Of a stretch of 64,000 nt of DNA, positions 46,001 through 54,335 are shown one piece after another (within the stretch, counting starts at the first letter, position 1; the number at the start of each line of letters is the position of its first letter). The translations under genes were made by a program, and so were the position numbers. Under the pieces are notes generated by a model, which saw nothing but the letters and a program-made list of their open reading frames with translations, ran no database searches and was not told the origin of the DNA. Source of the DNA: Nostoc sp. 'Peltigera membranacea cyanobiont' N6 (lineage in GTDB: Bacteria > Cyanobacteriota > Cyanobacteriia > Cyanobacteriales > Nostocaceae); the NCBI RefSeq assembly GCF_002949735.1, contig NZ_CP026681.1, positions 4,168,501-4,232,500 of the forward strand, written 5' to 3'.

Positions 46001-48960
46001 GCAGTTGCTCGCTCAATGGTAAGCCTTTCACCACTCCAAGCGATCGCAGCCGTCAGAGGTTGCTCAAGCCCAGGGATACCTTGGGATAATTGCACTTGTC
46101 CAGCCGCCCGTACATCCGCTAACTTGGACGATCCGACAGTGCCAGCTAATTGTAACTGACCGCCAAATTGACCCCGCAATTGCTCATTGAACCGATTTAA
46201 TTCCACACCAGAAGCATCAACTACAGCTTGATAGCGACCATTAGCCAATTGGATATTAGAAGCTGCGATCGTTCCACCTGCAATATTCAGCCGTCCTTGA
46301 CCGCTAGCTTGGATAGTTTGCGGTTGGAACGACTCAACAGAACCAGCCACATTTGCTTGACCAGTTAACGTCCCTCGAAACTGCGGTGGTACTGCTGCCA
46401 ACTGCTGCAACGGTAGATTATTTGCTTGAACTTGCGCCTGGTATACACCATTAGCCACTTGGATATTAGAGGCTGTAATCGTCCCACCCCCGACATTTAC
46501 CCGCGCCTGACCCATAGCTTGGATAGTTTGCGGTTGGAAGGATTCAACAGAACCAGCCACCTTTACTTGACCAGTTAACGTCCCTCTAAACTGCGGTGGT
46601 ACTGCTGCCAATTGCCGCACAGGAACATTATTCGCTTGAACTTGCGCCTGGTATACACCGTTAGCCACTTGGATATTAGAGGCTGTAATCGTCCCATCCC
46701 CGACATTTACCCGCGCCTGACCACTGGCTTGAATAGTTTCCGGTTTAAAAGAATCAACAGAACCTGCTACATCGAACTGACCAGTTAATGCCCCTTGAAA
46801 CTGCTTTGGTACTTTTGCCAACTGCTGCAACGGTACATTATTTGCCCGAACTTGCGCCTGATAGACACCATTAGCCACTTGGATATTTTTAGCTGTAACT
46901 GTTCCACCGTCAATAGCAAGACTACCTTCACCACTGCTACGGAGGGTTTTCAGGCTAAAATTATCTCTGTCACCTGCGATTTGGAATGTCCCCGCCAAAG
47001 GATTATTTAAAGCTGGGGGAGACTGTTTTAATATTTGTCCTAACCGCACACCATTAGCTACAAGTTGAGCAGAAAAGCTTTGTTCTTGCAGTTGGACATT
47101 AGAAACTGTAACTGTACCACCACCAATTTGAACTCCTGCCCCATCACTGCGAATCGTGGCAATTTTAAATGGTGCTGTGCTGCCTGAGAGGATAAGACGA
47201 CCATTAAACTGTGCCTCCGCCAAAGAGACATTTTGCAGTTGACTTTTGTCTACAAAGGGTTCCAATTTTACCCCAGAGGCAACAGCCACAGCTTGCCAAC
47301 GCTCATTAACATAACTCCCAGTTGCCCGGACTTTACCACCACTGACATTAAGAGCCACATTGCGGAAAGAGACGATGCGATTTGGAGAAATAGCAACTTC
47401 ACCAGTTCCGGGGTAAGTTCCGTTAGGCGCTTGGAATTGTACCGAAGTTTGGACATTGGTAGAAGCACCAGTTAATTGGGCTGTAGCTGAGACATTGCCA
47501 ATTTGGAATGCGGGTGTTGTTCCATAAACTTTTGCGATCGCATCCCCTGGAACATTCTTGGCAGCGAAATTTAAATCCAGTCGCGGCGTTTTACCGAGTT
47601 TAATTGTGCCAGCACCAGTAATATCACCACCAACTATGGCTTTACCTTGAATATCTTTCAGGCTAAGTAAAGAGGAACTAGAACTAGTAACAAGCTCAAA
47701 TTTACTACTGATGCTCTTAAAATCAACTTTGTCAATCCGGGCAGTTTTTATTGTGGTAACTGAACCTGAGAGAATTGGCTCTTTAGTCGATCCGGTAATC
47801 AGCAAATCTGCTTGTACTTGTCCAGCGATCGGTACAGGTAGTTTTACCTTCAGAGTATCCTGGGCATTAGCCAAACTCACGGTATTTACGTGCCCTGCCA
47901 ACTTAAAACCTGCTTGAGTGTCGATGATTCCTGTAGCCACCACAGGAATTTTGCCGTAGTTGGTAGTAACATTATTTAACTGCAACTCCGTTCCCTGAAA
48001 ACGGAGATTTCCTTGGCTATTGCTTAACAGTTGCGGCACTTTGGGTATTTGAAGCGTTACCCCTTGCACAGCAGCATTGCCATACAATAAAGTCTGCTGT
48101 CCTGGTGTCAACCGAACTAACAAGTCGCCATTGGCTCGACCCGCCTGTAAGTTCACTGGTAACTTAATCAACCGAGTAATATCAGCAGCGAACAAATCTT
48201 GTGCTTGCAACTGAAAATTGCCTGCCAGCACCTTAGAACGTGTCTCTCCCTGAATGGAAATATTGCCACCACTGTCTGCTTGACCCCCCACATCAAACCG
48301 GATCAACTGGTTGTTTGCTAAAAGTTGGGCAGATCCATTCAGTTGAGAAAATGTTATGGGGGCGGTGGGAGATGAGGAGGATCTTGCACCCCCATCCTCC
48401 CCTGCCTCCCCTGCCTCCCCTGCCTCCTCTACTCTCTTCTGCGGCATCAACGCCAGCTTGGCATTGCGAAACCGCAGGTAATCCAAATCAGTTTTAAGGG
48501 CACCGCCTTCACCTGACGACGCGATGCTAGTGGAAACCCAGCGCTCTTGGTTATCCTGTTCAATATAAATATCTGGATTGACTAAGGTAACATCTAGCTT
48601 TAAATGGCGGTTAAAAATTAGTTGTAACAGGTCAAAACCCACTTCTACGGTTTCGACTGTAGCCCGATCTGGATCTGTGGGTGTAGCTGGGATAGATGAA
48701 GCCCCAAACTGCACTCCCATCAAGGAAAATTGTGTGACTCTTCCCAGTTTTACCGGACGATTGAGTGTAGTAGTCAGACTTTGTTGTGCCAGCGGTGTTA
48801 ACTCTGTTTGGACAAAAGTCCACAACCGCCAAATACCAATGATAACTCCTAACAGTAAAAGTCCGCCCAAAGCAATACTACCCCGCCTCAACACCAGCAA
48901 CCACAGACGCTTGCGGATAGGGCATGGAGAGTGAGTATCTTGATTGGGAGATTTAGTCAT
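43021..48960 (-). CDS. tamB: TamB-like translocation and assembly module protein
   Basis: A 1979-residue AsmA/TamB family protein, probably spanning the periplasm as a hydrophobic beta-groove that carries phospholipids or helps outer-membrane assembly. One N-terminal membrane anchor (IALGGLLLLGVIIGIWRLW) is followed by long beta-rich repeats and the C-terminal DUF490 domain (RIFPTVISDN, NYRINNEFRVRAS, final aromatic RF). Residues about 670-950 form tandem 70-residue repeats (GTITASNIQVANGVYQAQV) that are nearly identical in DNA. An EAGEAGEAGED insertion near residue 180 is encoded by a short repeat. The length is typical of cyanobacterial homologues. No Omp85 gene is adjacent. Confidence 0.88.
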   Translation of the reverse strand: MTKSPNQDTHSPCPIRKRLWLLVLRRGSIALGGLLLLGVIIGIWRLWTFVQTELTPLAQQSLTTTLNRPVKLGRVTQFSLMGVQFGASSIPATPTDPDRATVETVEVGFDLLQLIFNRHLKLDVTLVNPDIYIEQDNQERWVSTSIASSGEGGALKTDLDYLRFRNAKLALMPQKRVEEAGEAGEAGEDGGARSSSSPTAPITFSQLNGSAQLLANNQLIRFDVGGQADSGGNISIQGETRSKVLAGNFQLQAQDLFAADITRLIKLPVNLQAGRANGDLLVRLTPGQQTLLYGNAAVQGVTLQIPKVPQLLSNSQGNLRFQGTELQLNNVTTNYGKIPVVATGIIDTQAGFKLAGHVNTVSLANAQDTLKVKLPVPIAGQVQADLLITGSTKEPILSGSVTTIKTARIDKVDFKSISSKFELVTSSSSSLLSLKDIQGKAIVGGDITGAGTIKLGKTPRLDLNFAAKNVPGDAIAKVYGTTPAFQIGNVSATAQLTGASTNVQTSVQFQAPNGTYPGTGEVAISPNRIVSFRNVALNVSGGKVRATGSYVNERWQAVAVASGVKLEPFVDKSQLQNVSLAEAQFNGRLILSGSTAPFKIATIRSDGAGVQIGGGTVTVSNVQLQEQSFSAQLVANGVRLGQILKQSPPALNNPLAGTFQIAGDRDNFSLKTLRSSGEGSLAIDGGTVTAKNIQVANGVYQAQVRANNVPLQQLAKVPKQFQGALTGQFDVAGSVDSFKPETIQASGQARVNVGDGTITASNIQVANGVYQAQVQANNVPVRQLAAVPPQFRGTLTGQVKVAGSVESFQPQTIQAMGQARVNVGGGTITASNIQVANGVYQAQVQANNLPLQQLAAVPPQFRGTLTGQANVAGSVESFQPQTIQASGQGRLNIAGGTIAASNIQLANGRYQAVVDASGVELNRFNEQLRGQFGGQLQLAGTVGSSKLADVRAAGQVQLSQGIPGLEQPLTAAIAWSGERLTIERATAPGLSVTGNILANARGTGIPEITALNLNVQAQNYNLKQLPINLPNQVAVAGRVDFNGQITGKLPLPNVVGQINLRDLVVQDIAFEPLLTGNIDSAQGRGLNLNLAGNSDRLAFNLDANNRPKSFLVKWQDASATGNVQGNDWALKVANFPLQILNLTPPPITRLGAGKIAGLLTGDLLFNQQTLASTGNLAIANPQIGRLKGDRIAAQFRYGNGKGTLASSEFVKGKSSYALVGTFAQSPKGPQLQGKLNVNQGEIQDVLAVAQIFDLQNLPGGSPEIYGTAEDLTTTPQGAPNQPLFTQIQRFSEIATLVEEQEEQRLNSTPIPDLADLKGTFNGEVAVNTATANGLSVDFKLNGQNFAWGKKEERNRYYTADKAIAEGSFENGVLSLRPLRLESENRLIAFTGNVGGDEQSGQFRVNNFPVQVLNNFVKLPVGITGNLNGTAALAGSIANPQARGELQITEGLLNQNKIDSARASFSYANGRLDFGSTVAVAGPKPVDITGSIPYKLPFASVAPDSEQISLDMKLENEGLGLLNALTNQVVFEKGEGEVDLKVRGTLKKPEVNGTATINDATFSAQALPGKLRHVTGRVLFNFDSILVENLQGRFSRGKVEAAGAIPIFNNENVTINNPLTVNLEQLALNLKGLYQGGASGNLQITGSALNPIIGGKVSLFDGQVLLAESTDASSSGNSSLGVSPTKENKQSKPEIENSKVNALPSGIARFNNLDLELGKNVQITRPPILNFRASGNLIVNGLINQPIPDGTIRLEKGGVNLFTTQFNLASGYTHTATFSPSQPRDPNLDIRLFAKVLDVTQSNDFSRVNSTGLSALESVRVEATINGLASKLNENLELTSSPSRSQNEIVALLGGGFVDTQGRGDSTLGLINIAGSAVFNNFQSAFNQIGSTFGLSELRIFPTVISDNPEAGRSSSTLELAAEAGVDISSKISVSSIKILTTNDPFQWGVNYRINNEFRVRASTNLTDDSRAVVEYQTRF
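46240..46950 (-). repeat. 210-bp tandem repeats inside tamB
   Basis: The 210-bp period (70 codons) is exact between 46461 and 46671; at least three copies are highly similar, with more diverged ones outside. They encode ASNIQVANGVYQAQVQANN repeats. Confidence 0.8.
48395..48428 (-). repeat. Short tandem repeat within the tamB coding sequence
   Basis: (CCCCTGCCT)-type 9-bp units inside the gene encode EAGEAGEAG in frame. The unit resembles the intergenic array at 8409-8443. Confidence 0.8.
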
Positions 48961-49225
48961 TTGCTTTCACTGTATTAATTGCCGGATGTCGCTGGCACAC
49001 ACAAGCATTAACTGACACATTGATTCAGTATGCCATTTCCAGGATACGCCAACTAAACCCAAGACCCCATTGGTTGAGTTACGGTATTTGCTTCATCCAA
49101 TACTTATGCTTCATAATATTGGCCTTTTCAGGTAAATCTGATCTGAATAGAGTGAAAATTGTTCCTTTGACTTTTGCAGAGGGACAACCTAGAACTTTAA
49201 TATGAATAGAACTTAAAAAAGACAG

Positions 49226-49654
49226 ATGATTACACCAATGCGTGTTTTTGTGTTGATTTTTAATGCTCGAACGGAAAATGAGGGGATTCACACGATTCGG
49301 GAGGGCAAACGCAATAAAATTCTGATGTTCGAGTCAGAAGACGACGCGACGCGCTTTGCCCTGATGCTGGAAGCTCAGGATTTTCCCGCACCGACACCAG
49401 AGCCAATGGATGCTGAGGAAATCAAGGAATTTTGCGAAAGTGCTGGATATGAATGGGAAATAATCCCAGAAAACAGCAATTTAGTCGTCACTCCCCCAGA
49501 ACTGAACGTGGAACAAACTGACTGGCAAGCGGATGCCCAGAAGGAGGATACTGTTGAAGACACCTTCCCTCTCAATCAACAGCCACTAGAAGAATCAGAA
49601 TTATCTAATTCTGAATTAGAGAAGATGCGTCGCAAATTGGAAGGATTGCTGTAA
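49226..49654 (+). CDS. DUF3110 domain-containing protein
   Basis: A 142-residue cyanobacterial protein. The DUF3110 domain is visible at the N-terminus (MRVFVLIFNARTENEGIHTI, NKILMFESEDDATRFALMLEAQDFPAP, EIKEFCESAGYEWEI). An acidic, low-complexity C-terminal third follows. Function is unknown. Met5 (MRVFVLIF, 49238) may be the true start because family members begin there. It is followed by a long STRR and then murQ. Confidence 0.8.
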   Translation: MITPMRVFVLIFNARTENEGIHTIREGKRNKILMFESEDDATRFALMLEAQDFPAPTPEPMDAEEIKEFCESAGYEWEIIPENSNLVVTPPELNVEQTDWQADAQKEDTVEDTFPLNQQPLEESELSNSELEKMRRKLEGLL

Positions 49655-49758
49655 TTAGTCATTAGTCATTGGTCATTGGTCATTGGTCATTGGTCATTAG
49701 TCATTGGTCATTAGTCATTGGTCATTGGTCATTGGTCATTGGTCATTGGTCATTTGGT
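49654..49758. repeat. Heptanucleotide STRR (TCATTGG/TCATTAG)
   Basis: About 14 units of 7 bp begin at the DUF3110 stop codon and fill the spacer to murQ. A second, different array of GGACAAA/GGACAAC units (49778-49812) follows directly before the murQ start. Confidence 0.92.
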
Positions 49759-49813
49759 CGCTAACTGACTAATGACAAAGGACAACGGACAAAAGACAAC
49801 GGACAAAGGACAA

Positions 49814-50740
49814 ATGACAAACTTGCAAGAACGCGGGCATCTTTTAACCGAGATGGTAAATTCTAACAGTCTTAACTTAGACCAGCTTAATTCTCTGGAA
49901 TTAGTAGAACTGTTTAATAGCGAAGACCAAAAAGCAGTCGCAGCTGTTGCGGCGGCGAAAGTTCAGTTGGCTGAAGCAATTGATACCACCGCCGAGCGTT
50001 TGCGCCACGGGGGACGCTTATTTTATATCGGTGCAGGCACAAGTGGTCGGTTAGGGGTATTAGATGCTGCTGAATGTCCACCTACTTTTTGTACGCCCCC
50101 AGAGTTAGTACAGGGGATTATTGCTGGTGGTGCGGGTGCGCTGGTACGCAGTTCGGAAGATTTAGAAGATAGCATTGAAGATGGCGAGGCTGCGATCGCT
50201 GGGCGACACATTACCCAGCTAGATGTTGTCGTCGGCATTACTGCTGGTGGTACAACGCCTTATGTCCACGGTGCCCTTCACGCTGCTCGTCAACGGGGAG
50301 CCAGTACTATTTTTATCGCCTGTGTTCCGGCTGAACAAGTTAGCTTTGATGCCGATATTGACATTCGCTTATTGACAGGGCCAGAAATCATCGCCGGCTC
50401 AACTCGCCTGAAAGCTGGTACAGCCACTAAGTTAGCGTTAAATATCCTTTCCACTGGAGTAATGGTTAAACTAGGTAAGGTTTACGGCAATCGGATGGTG
50501 GATGTGGCAGTAACAAATCAAAAGTTACGCGATCGCGCTTTGCGAATTTTGCAAGACCTCACAGGTTTAAGTCGAGAAGCTGCTGGTTTTTTATTAGAAC
50601 GCAGTGGGAAATGGGTTAAGCTAGCGCTATTGATGCACTGGACTGGTTTGGAAAAAGACCAGGGCCATCGGCTTCTTTCAGAACACCAAAGTAATCTTAG
50701 AGCAGCTGTTATGAGCTATCAAAACCACAATCAATCTTAA
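49814..50740 (+). CDS. murQ: N-acetylmuramic acid 6-phosphate etherase
   Basis: This 308-residue SIS-domain lyase cleaves the lactyl ether of MurNAc-6-phosphate during peptidoglycan recycling. Conserved parts are LQERGHLLTEMVN at the N-terminus, RLFYIGAGTSGRLGVLDAAECPPTF with the catalytic Glu nearby, GITAGGTTPYVHGAL and GPEIIAGSTRLKAGTATKLALN. I start at MTNLQERG; the frame is open upstream to 49772 only through an STRR. A clear terminator follows. Confidence 0.94.
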   Translation: MTNLQERGHLLTEMVNSNSLNLDQLNSLELVELFNSEDQKAVAAVAAAKVQLAEAIDTTAERLRHGGRLFYIGAGTSGRLGVLDAAECPPTFCTPPELVQGIIAGGAGALVRSSEDLEDSIEDGEAAIAGRHITQLDVVVGITAGGTTPYVHGALHAARQRGASTIFIACVPAEQVSFDADIDIRLLTGPEIIAGSTRLKAGTATKLALNILSTGVMVKLGKVYGNRMVDVAVTNQKLRDRALRILQDLTGLSREAAGFLLERSGKWVKLALLMHWTGLEKDQGHRLLSEHQSNLRAAVMSYQNHNQS

Positions 50741-51250
50741 AGAAGTTTTCTTCAATAAATACTCTATAGGTGGCTGCTACTTGCCTGAGTAGCACACCTT
50801 TTTTTAGTATAATATTTCCTAGAAAGCTCACTAAAATTAAAATTGATGTGTATTAATAAATGTAAAGTTAGATAAATATTTTTAACATTCAATAACTAAA
50901 GCAAAAATATCTAGAAACTGCTAATCTTTTTGTAAACAGAAATTCAGAACTTATACGGATATAATTCCGTATGGAAATTATTAAAATGATATATCAATAC
51001 TGAATGCATCTTAAATGATGTGGGCTATAGCAATATATTTGAGTTATAAAGCCTATTGATAATAAACTTTATGCTATAGGACTTATGGACTAGCAAGATA
51101 TTTGCTCTTTTCCGATCGCCCTTGATTTTAATAAACTTGATTTAAACCGCTATATATCAAATGTATTTCCACTTTTTGAGGTGTCTGCTGACCACTATAT
51201 AGCTAGTGTTGGTTTTTCAATAACTGGCTTTTTAATACAAGGAACAAAGT
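50741..51250. other. Intergenic region before the chemosensory locus
   Basis: These 510 bp hold the murQ terminator (50769-50805) and an AT-rich stretch that probably contains the promoter of the PatA-type regulator. No gene is supported. Confidence 0.5.
50769..50805 (+). terminator. murQ terminator
   Basis: GGTG-GCTAC pairs with GTAGC-CACC around an 8-nt loop, followed by T7, 29 bp after the stop. Confidence 0.75.
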
Positions 51251-52525
51251 ATGACCCACTCGGAACTTATTCTTTCAAATAACCTGGTTAATGAATTTAA
51301 AACTTGTACTCAATTACAATATAATGGGAGATTAAATATTAAAAGTTCAAAAGGTAGCCAATGGACTTTTTACTATCGACTAGGACGGATAGTTTGGGCA
51401 ACAGGTGGAACTCATCCCTTCCGGCGCTGGCGCAGACAGATGGCTCAAAATTGTCCTCAGATTGAGGTTGATAAATTGCTGTTGCGTTCGCAAGACATAT
51501 CAATGGATTACTGGGATTACCGTCTTCTAGAAATCTTTCATAAAAAACAGAAAATTCAGAGAGAACAGATTCAGTGTATTGCCGAAAACACCATAGCAGA
51601 ACTATTATTTGACCTAGCTCTACAAGGAAATTTTGCTTCTATAAGTTGCAATCGCAACCAAGAAGTTATCTTAGAAACACCAATAAGCTTCACGAGTGCA
51701 GAAATGTCTGTAAGGCACATGCAAGACTCGTGGAAAACTTGGTCAGAAGCTGGTTTAGCAAATTTTTCTCCTGACTTAGCACCAGTTCTGCGGCGACCAG
51801 AACAACTTCAGCAGATGGTAAGTCCGTCTGTCTACAAAAACTTTGTGAGTTTAATCAACGGCAAATTAACTTTGCGAGATTTAGCCGTGAAAATGAAGCA
51901 AAGTGTACTACCGCTCACCCGTTCGTTGCTTCCCTATATCCTTAAAGGAATCATCGAATTGGTGGAAGTACCCGACACGCCCTTAGTGCCTTTAGTCGTG
52001 ACTGAGGTCAATAATAAGCCTGTCACTGCACAACCAAAGAAACCAAATGCTCCACTAGTAGCCTGTGTGGATGATAGCCCTCAAGTCTGTAAAATGCTAG
52101 AGGATATTATCACTTCCAATGGATTAAGGTTTATGAAGATTCAAGATGCTGTACAAGCTCTCCCAACCCTTATTCAAGATAAACCAGACCTGATTTTCTT
52201 AGATTTGATTATGCCAGTCGCTAGTGGTTACGAAATCTGTACTCAACTGCGGCGAATATCTGCCTTTGCCAATACACCAGTGATTATATTAACAGGCAGT
52301 GATGGTCTTTTAGATCGAGTTCGTGCGAAGGTAGTCGGTTCTACAGATTTTATTACTAAACCCGTAGTGGCTGACAAGGTAATGAGTATAGTACGTAAGT
52401 ATTTACCTACATCGAGTGTCCCCATTGAGAAGAGTAAAGCTAAAGTCGATGTTTTTCAGGAGGCAGGAGGCAGGAGGCAGGAGGCAGGAGGCAGGAGGCA
52501 GGAGGCAGGAGGAAGCCATGCTTAG
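51251..52525 (+). CDS. PatA/PixG-type response regulator
   Basis: A 424-residue regulator: residues 1-250 form the PatA/DUF4388-type N-terminal domain (YNGRLNIKSSKGSQWTFYYRLGRIVWATGG), and residues 275-395 a CheY-like receiver with the acids in CVDDSPQ, the phospho-Asp in LIFLDLIMP, and FITKP. PatA-type regulators head the pix/ptx/hmp chemosensory loci that steer type IV pilus motility or hormogonium behaviour. The last 20 residues are a repeat (QEAGGRR units) encoded by an STRR, probably a dispensable extension. First gene of the locus. Confidence 0.88.
   Translation: MTHSELILSNNLVNEFKTCTQLQYNGRLNIKSSKGSQWTFYYRLGRIVWATGGTHPFRRWRRQMAQNCPQIEVDKLLLRSQDISMDYWDYRLLEIFHKKQKIQREQIQCIAENTIAELLFDLALQGNFASISCNRNQEVILETPISFTSAEMSVRHMQDSWKTWSEAGLANFSPDLAPVLRRPEQLQQMVSPSVYKNFVSLINGKLTLRDLAVKMKQSVLPLTRSLLPYILKGIIELVEVPDTPLVPLVVTEVNNKPVTAQPKKPNAPLVACVDDSPQVCKMLEDIITSNGLRFMKIQDAVQALPTLIQDKPDLIFLDLIMPVASGYEICTQLRRISAFANTPVIILTGSDGLLDRVRAKVVGSTDFITKPVVADKVMSIVRKYLPTSSVPIEKSKAKVDVFQEAGGRRQEAGGRRQEAGGSHA
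52457..52513 (+). repeat. 7-bp STRR (AGGCAGG) inside coding sequence
   Basis: Eight AGGCAGG units sit at the 3' end of the regulator gene in open frame and end 12 bp before the stop. Because 7 is not a multiple of 3, three units make the 7-residue peptide repeat QEAGGRR. Confidence 0.88.
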
Positions 52526-53249
52526 AAACGCGAACTTCTCTGGTATGTAATTAGGGAGAATTAATCATTTTTATTGAAATTAATCATCAGCGAATCTGAT
52601 GAGCTTAAAAATTTAATTTCTCAGCATTAACCTACTGTCACAAACAGCCATAAAAAATCCTTACAAGGTATGTTTGCCGCCCCAATAAACATAAAATTAC
52701 TGGGGTAATAAATAAGAAATCATAATTCATCAAAAATTAGGTAGCAGTCTTAAAGCTACCTAATTTTTTATACCTGATAAACAATTTATTTAGTGGATGT
52801 ATAGAATATACTTATTTATCTACTAATGCTAAAAAATTACTCCTGACTTACAGCAGCTTTCAACCAAACCCGCCACAAAATAAATCGCATAATGAATTAT
52901 ATCACTGGCTTTGATTATTTCCGTCTGTGGCACGATTGATTGCAATTTGCTGTATAACGAATAATTTCTTGATTATTTATTGATAAAATCATTTTGTATT
53001 CACAAATATATATATTTGGCTCTCTTCATTACGTACTTCTTCTGAGGTTAATACATAAAGATTGAATCAAAATTAGACAAATACAATTTTTTGTATTTCT
53101 AGCAATTCTATTTGAATTGTGAAATAAATATTGGTTATAAAAAAGGCGTTAGGGTCTAGTCTCTAGTCCTTTCCATGTCTTTGTTCAGTAATCAGTTAGG
53201 ATTTGTATATCTAATTTGTTTACATTCTTAAAAATAAAAGGTAATTACC
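52526..53249. other. Intergenic region between PatA-type and CheY genes
   Basis: A 724-bp AT-rich spacer, unusually long for this locus. A terminator-like hairpin lies at 52733-52769, so the regulator is probably a separate transcript and cheY has its own promoter. No gene is supported. Confidence 0.5.
52733..52769 (+). terminator. Terminator after the PatA-type regulator gene
   Basis: Stem AATTAGGTAGC / GCTACCTAATT with a 9-nt loop followed by T6, about 210 bp after the stop codon. Confidence 0.7.
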
Positions 53250-53615
53250 ATGAATACTGTTTTAGTTGTTGAAGATGGCTTAACAGATATGGAGATAATC
53301 AGCCGTTACTTACAACAGGCAGGTTATTCTGTGATTAGCGCCACAAGCAGTGAAGAGGCTCAAGACAAAATAGATAAAAATAAGCCAGACCTAATATTTC
53401 TCGACGTAATCTTGCCAGGGAAAAGTGGCTTTGAGATTTGTCGAGAGCTAAAAAATAACCCCATCACTAGCAAAATACCTGTGGTTTTCTGTTCTACAAA
53501 AAATAGCGATGTAGATAAAATTTGGGGTAATATGTTGGGTGCTGAAGGTTATCTATCAAAACCAATTGACAGAGACGAATTAGTAGTAATTGTAAAGCAA
53601 CTAATTAATAAGTAG
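53250..53615 (+). CDS. CheY-like response regulator (PixH/PtxB type)
   Basis: A 121-residue stand-alone receiver. Acidic pocket in VVEDGLTDME, phospho-Asp in LIFLDVILPGKSG, Ser/Thr in VVFCSTKNSD and Lys in YLSKPID. It probably carries the output of the hybrid CheA to the pilus motor. ATG is preceded by AAAAGGTAATTACC. It is followed by cheW in the same direction. Confidence 0.9.
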   Translation: MNTVLVVEDGLTDMEIISRYLQQAGYSVISATSSEEAQDKIDKNKPDLIFLDVILPGKSGFEICRELKNNPITSKIPVVFCSTKNSDVDKIWGNMLGAEGYLSKPIDRDELVVIVKQLINK

Positions 53616-53736
53616 TAACTTAGTAGATAAATACTCAAAAAAGTCACTGTTTCTAATTTAGAATCATCATGAAAATTAAAGTATAACTGCAAATAGTGGC
53701 TAAAGATAAATCATCAAGGACAAAGGATCGATAACT

Positions 53737-54210
53737 TTGGAAACCAAGGAAAAGTTTTTAAGTTTTAATTTGGGAATCAGGGATACAGCCGTAATTTCGT
53801 TACAACACATCACAGAAGTTTTGCAAGTATCATTGCCAGAAATATGTGGCGTTCCTCAGATGCCTAGCTGCGTGTTGGGTATCTATAACTGGCGCGGTGA
53901 GATGCTTTGGTTAGTAGACTTAGAAGCAATGTTAGGTTATCCTCCAATTTCGCAAGGATCAAATTTACTTTCCAAAATGATGGCAATTGTTTTGGAGAAC
54001 AATGGTAAGTATTTGGGGCTTTTGGTGAGACAGCTTATAGATATTGAAGGGCTGGACACTCAGCAAATGAAACCTCCAAGTGCCGAATTATTTTATCCTA
54101 AAATATCACCTTTCTTGCAAGGATACTTTATTAATGATTCCGAGGATATGATTTTCAATTTGGATGCGATTACGATTATCCAAGCTCCTATGTGGAAAAA
54201 TCATAATTGA
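53737..54210 (+). CDS. CheW-like coupling protein (PixI/PtxC type)
   Basis: A 157-residue CheW domain that links the receptor to the kinase CheA. Recognisable parts are SLQHITEVLQVSLPEICGVPQMP, VLGIYNWRGEMLWLVDLEAMLG and GLLVRQLIDIEGL. The reading frame as given begins at a TTG (53737); METKEKFLSFNLG is the likely N-terminus. It lies between cheY and the receptor gene. Confidence 0.88.
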   Translation: METKEKFLSFNLGIRDTAVISLQHITEVLQVSLPEICGVPQMPSCVLGIYNWRGEMLWLVDLEAMLGYPPISQGSNLLSKMMAIVLENNGKYLGLLVRQLIDIEGLDTQQMKPPSAELFYPKISPFLQGYFINDSEDMIFNLDAITIIQAPMWKNHN

Positions 54211-54335
54211 ACTTTTAATACTGAGTGATTAGATATAGTATTTTGGCACTTTCTAATCCTTGATAACCAAATAATAGTTCATCTGTAATTGTCAAATATC
54301 CAAGTGTTACCAATAACAAATTTGAGGTTAATTCA

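Noticed and set aside
45920..48934. Many plus-strand ORFs antisense to tamB
   Set aside because: They are shadows of a 1979-codon gene with clear TamB features on the minus strand.
49020..49205. 61-codon plus-strand ORF between tamB and the DUF3110 gene
   Set aside because: No ribosome-binding site or protein-like motif; likely leader or spacer sequence.
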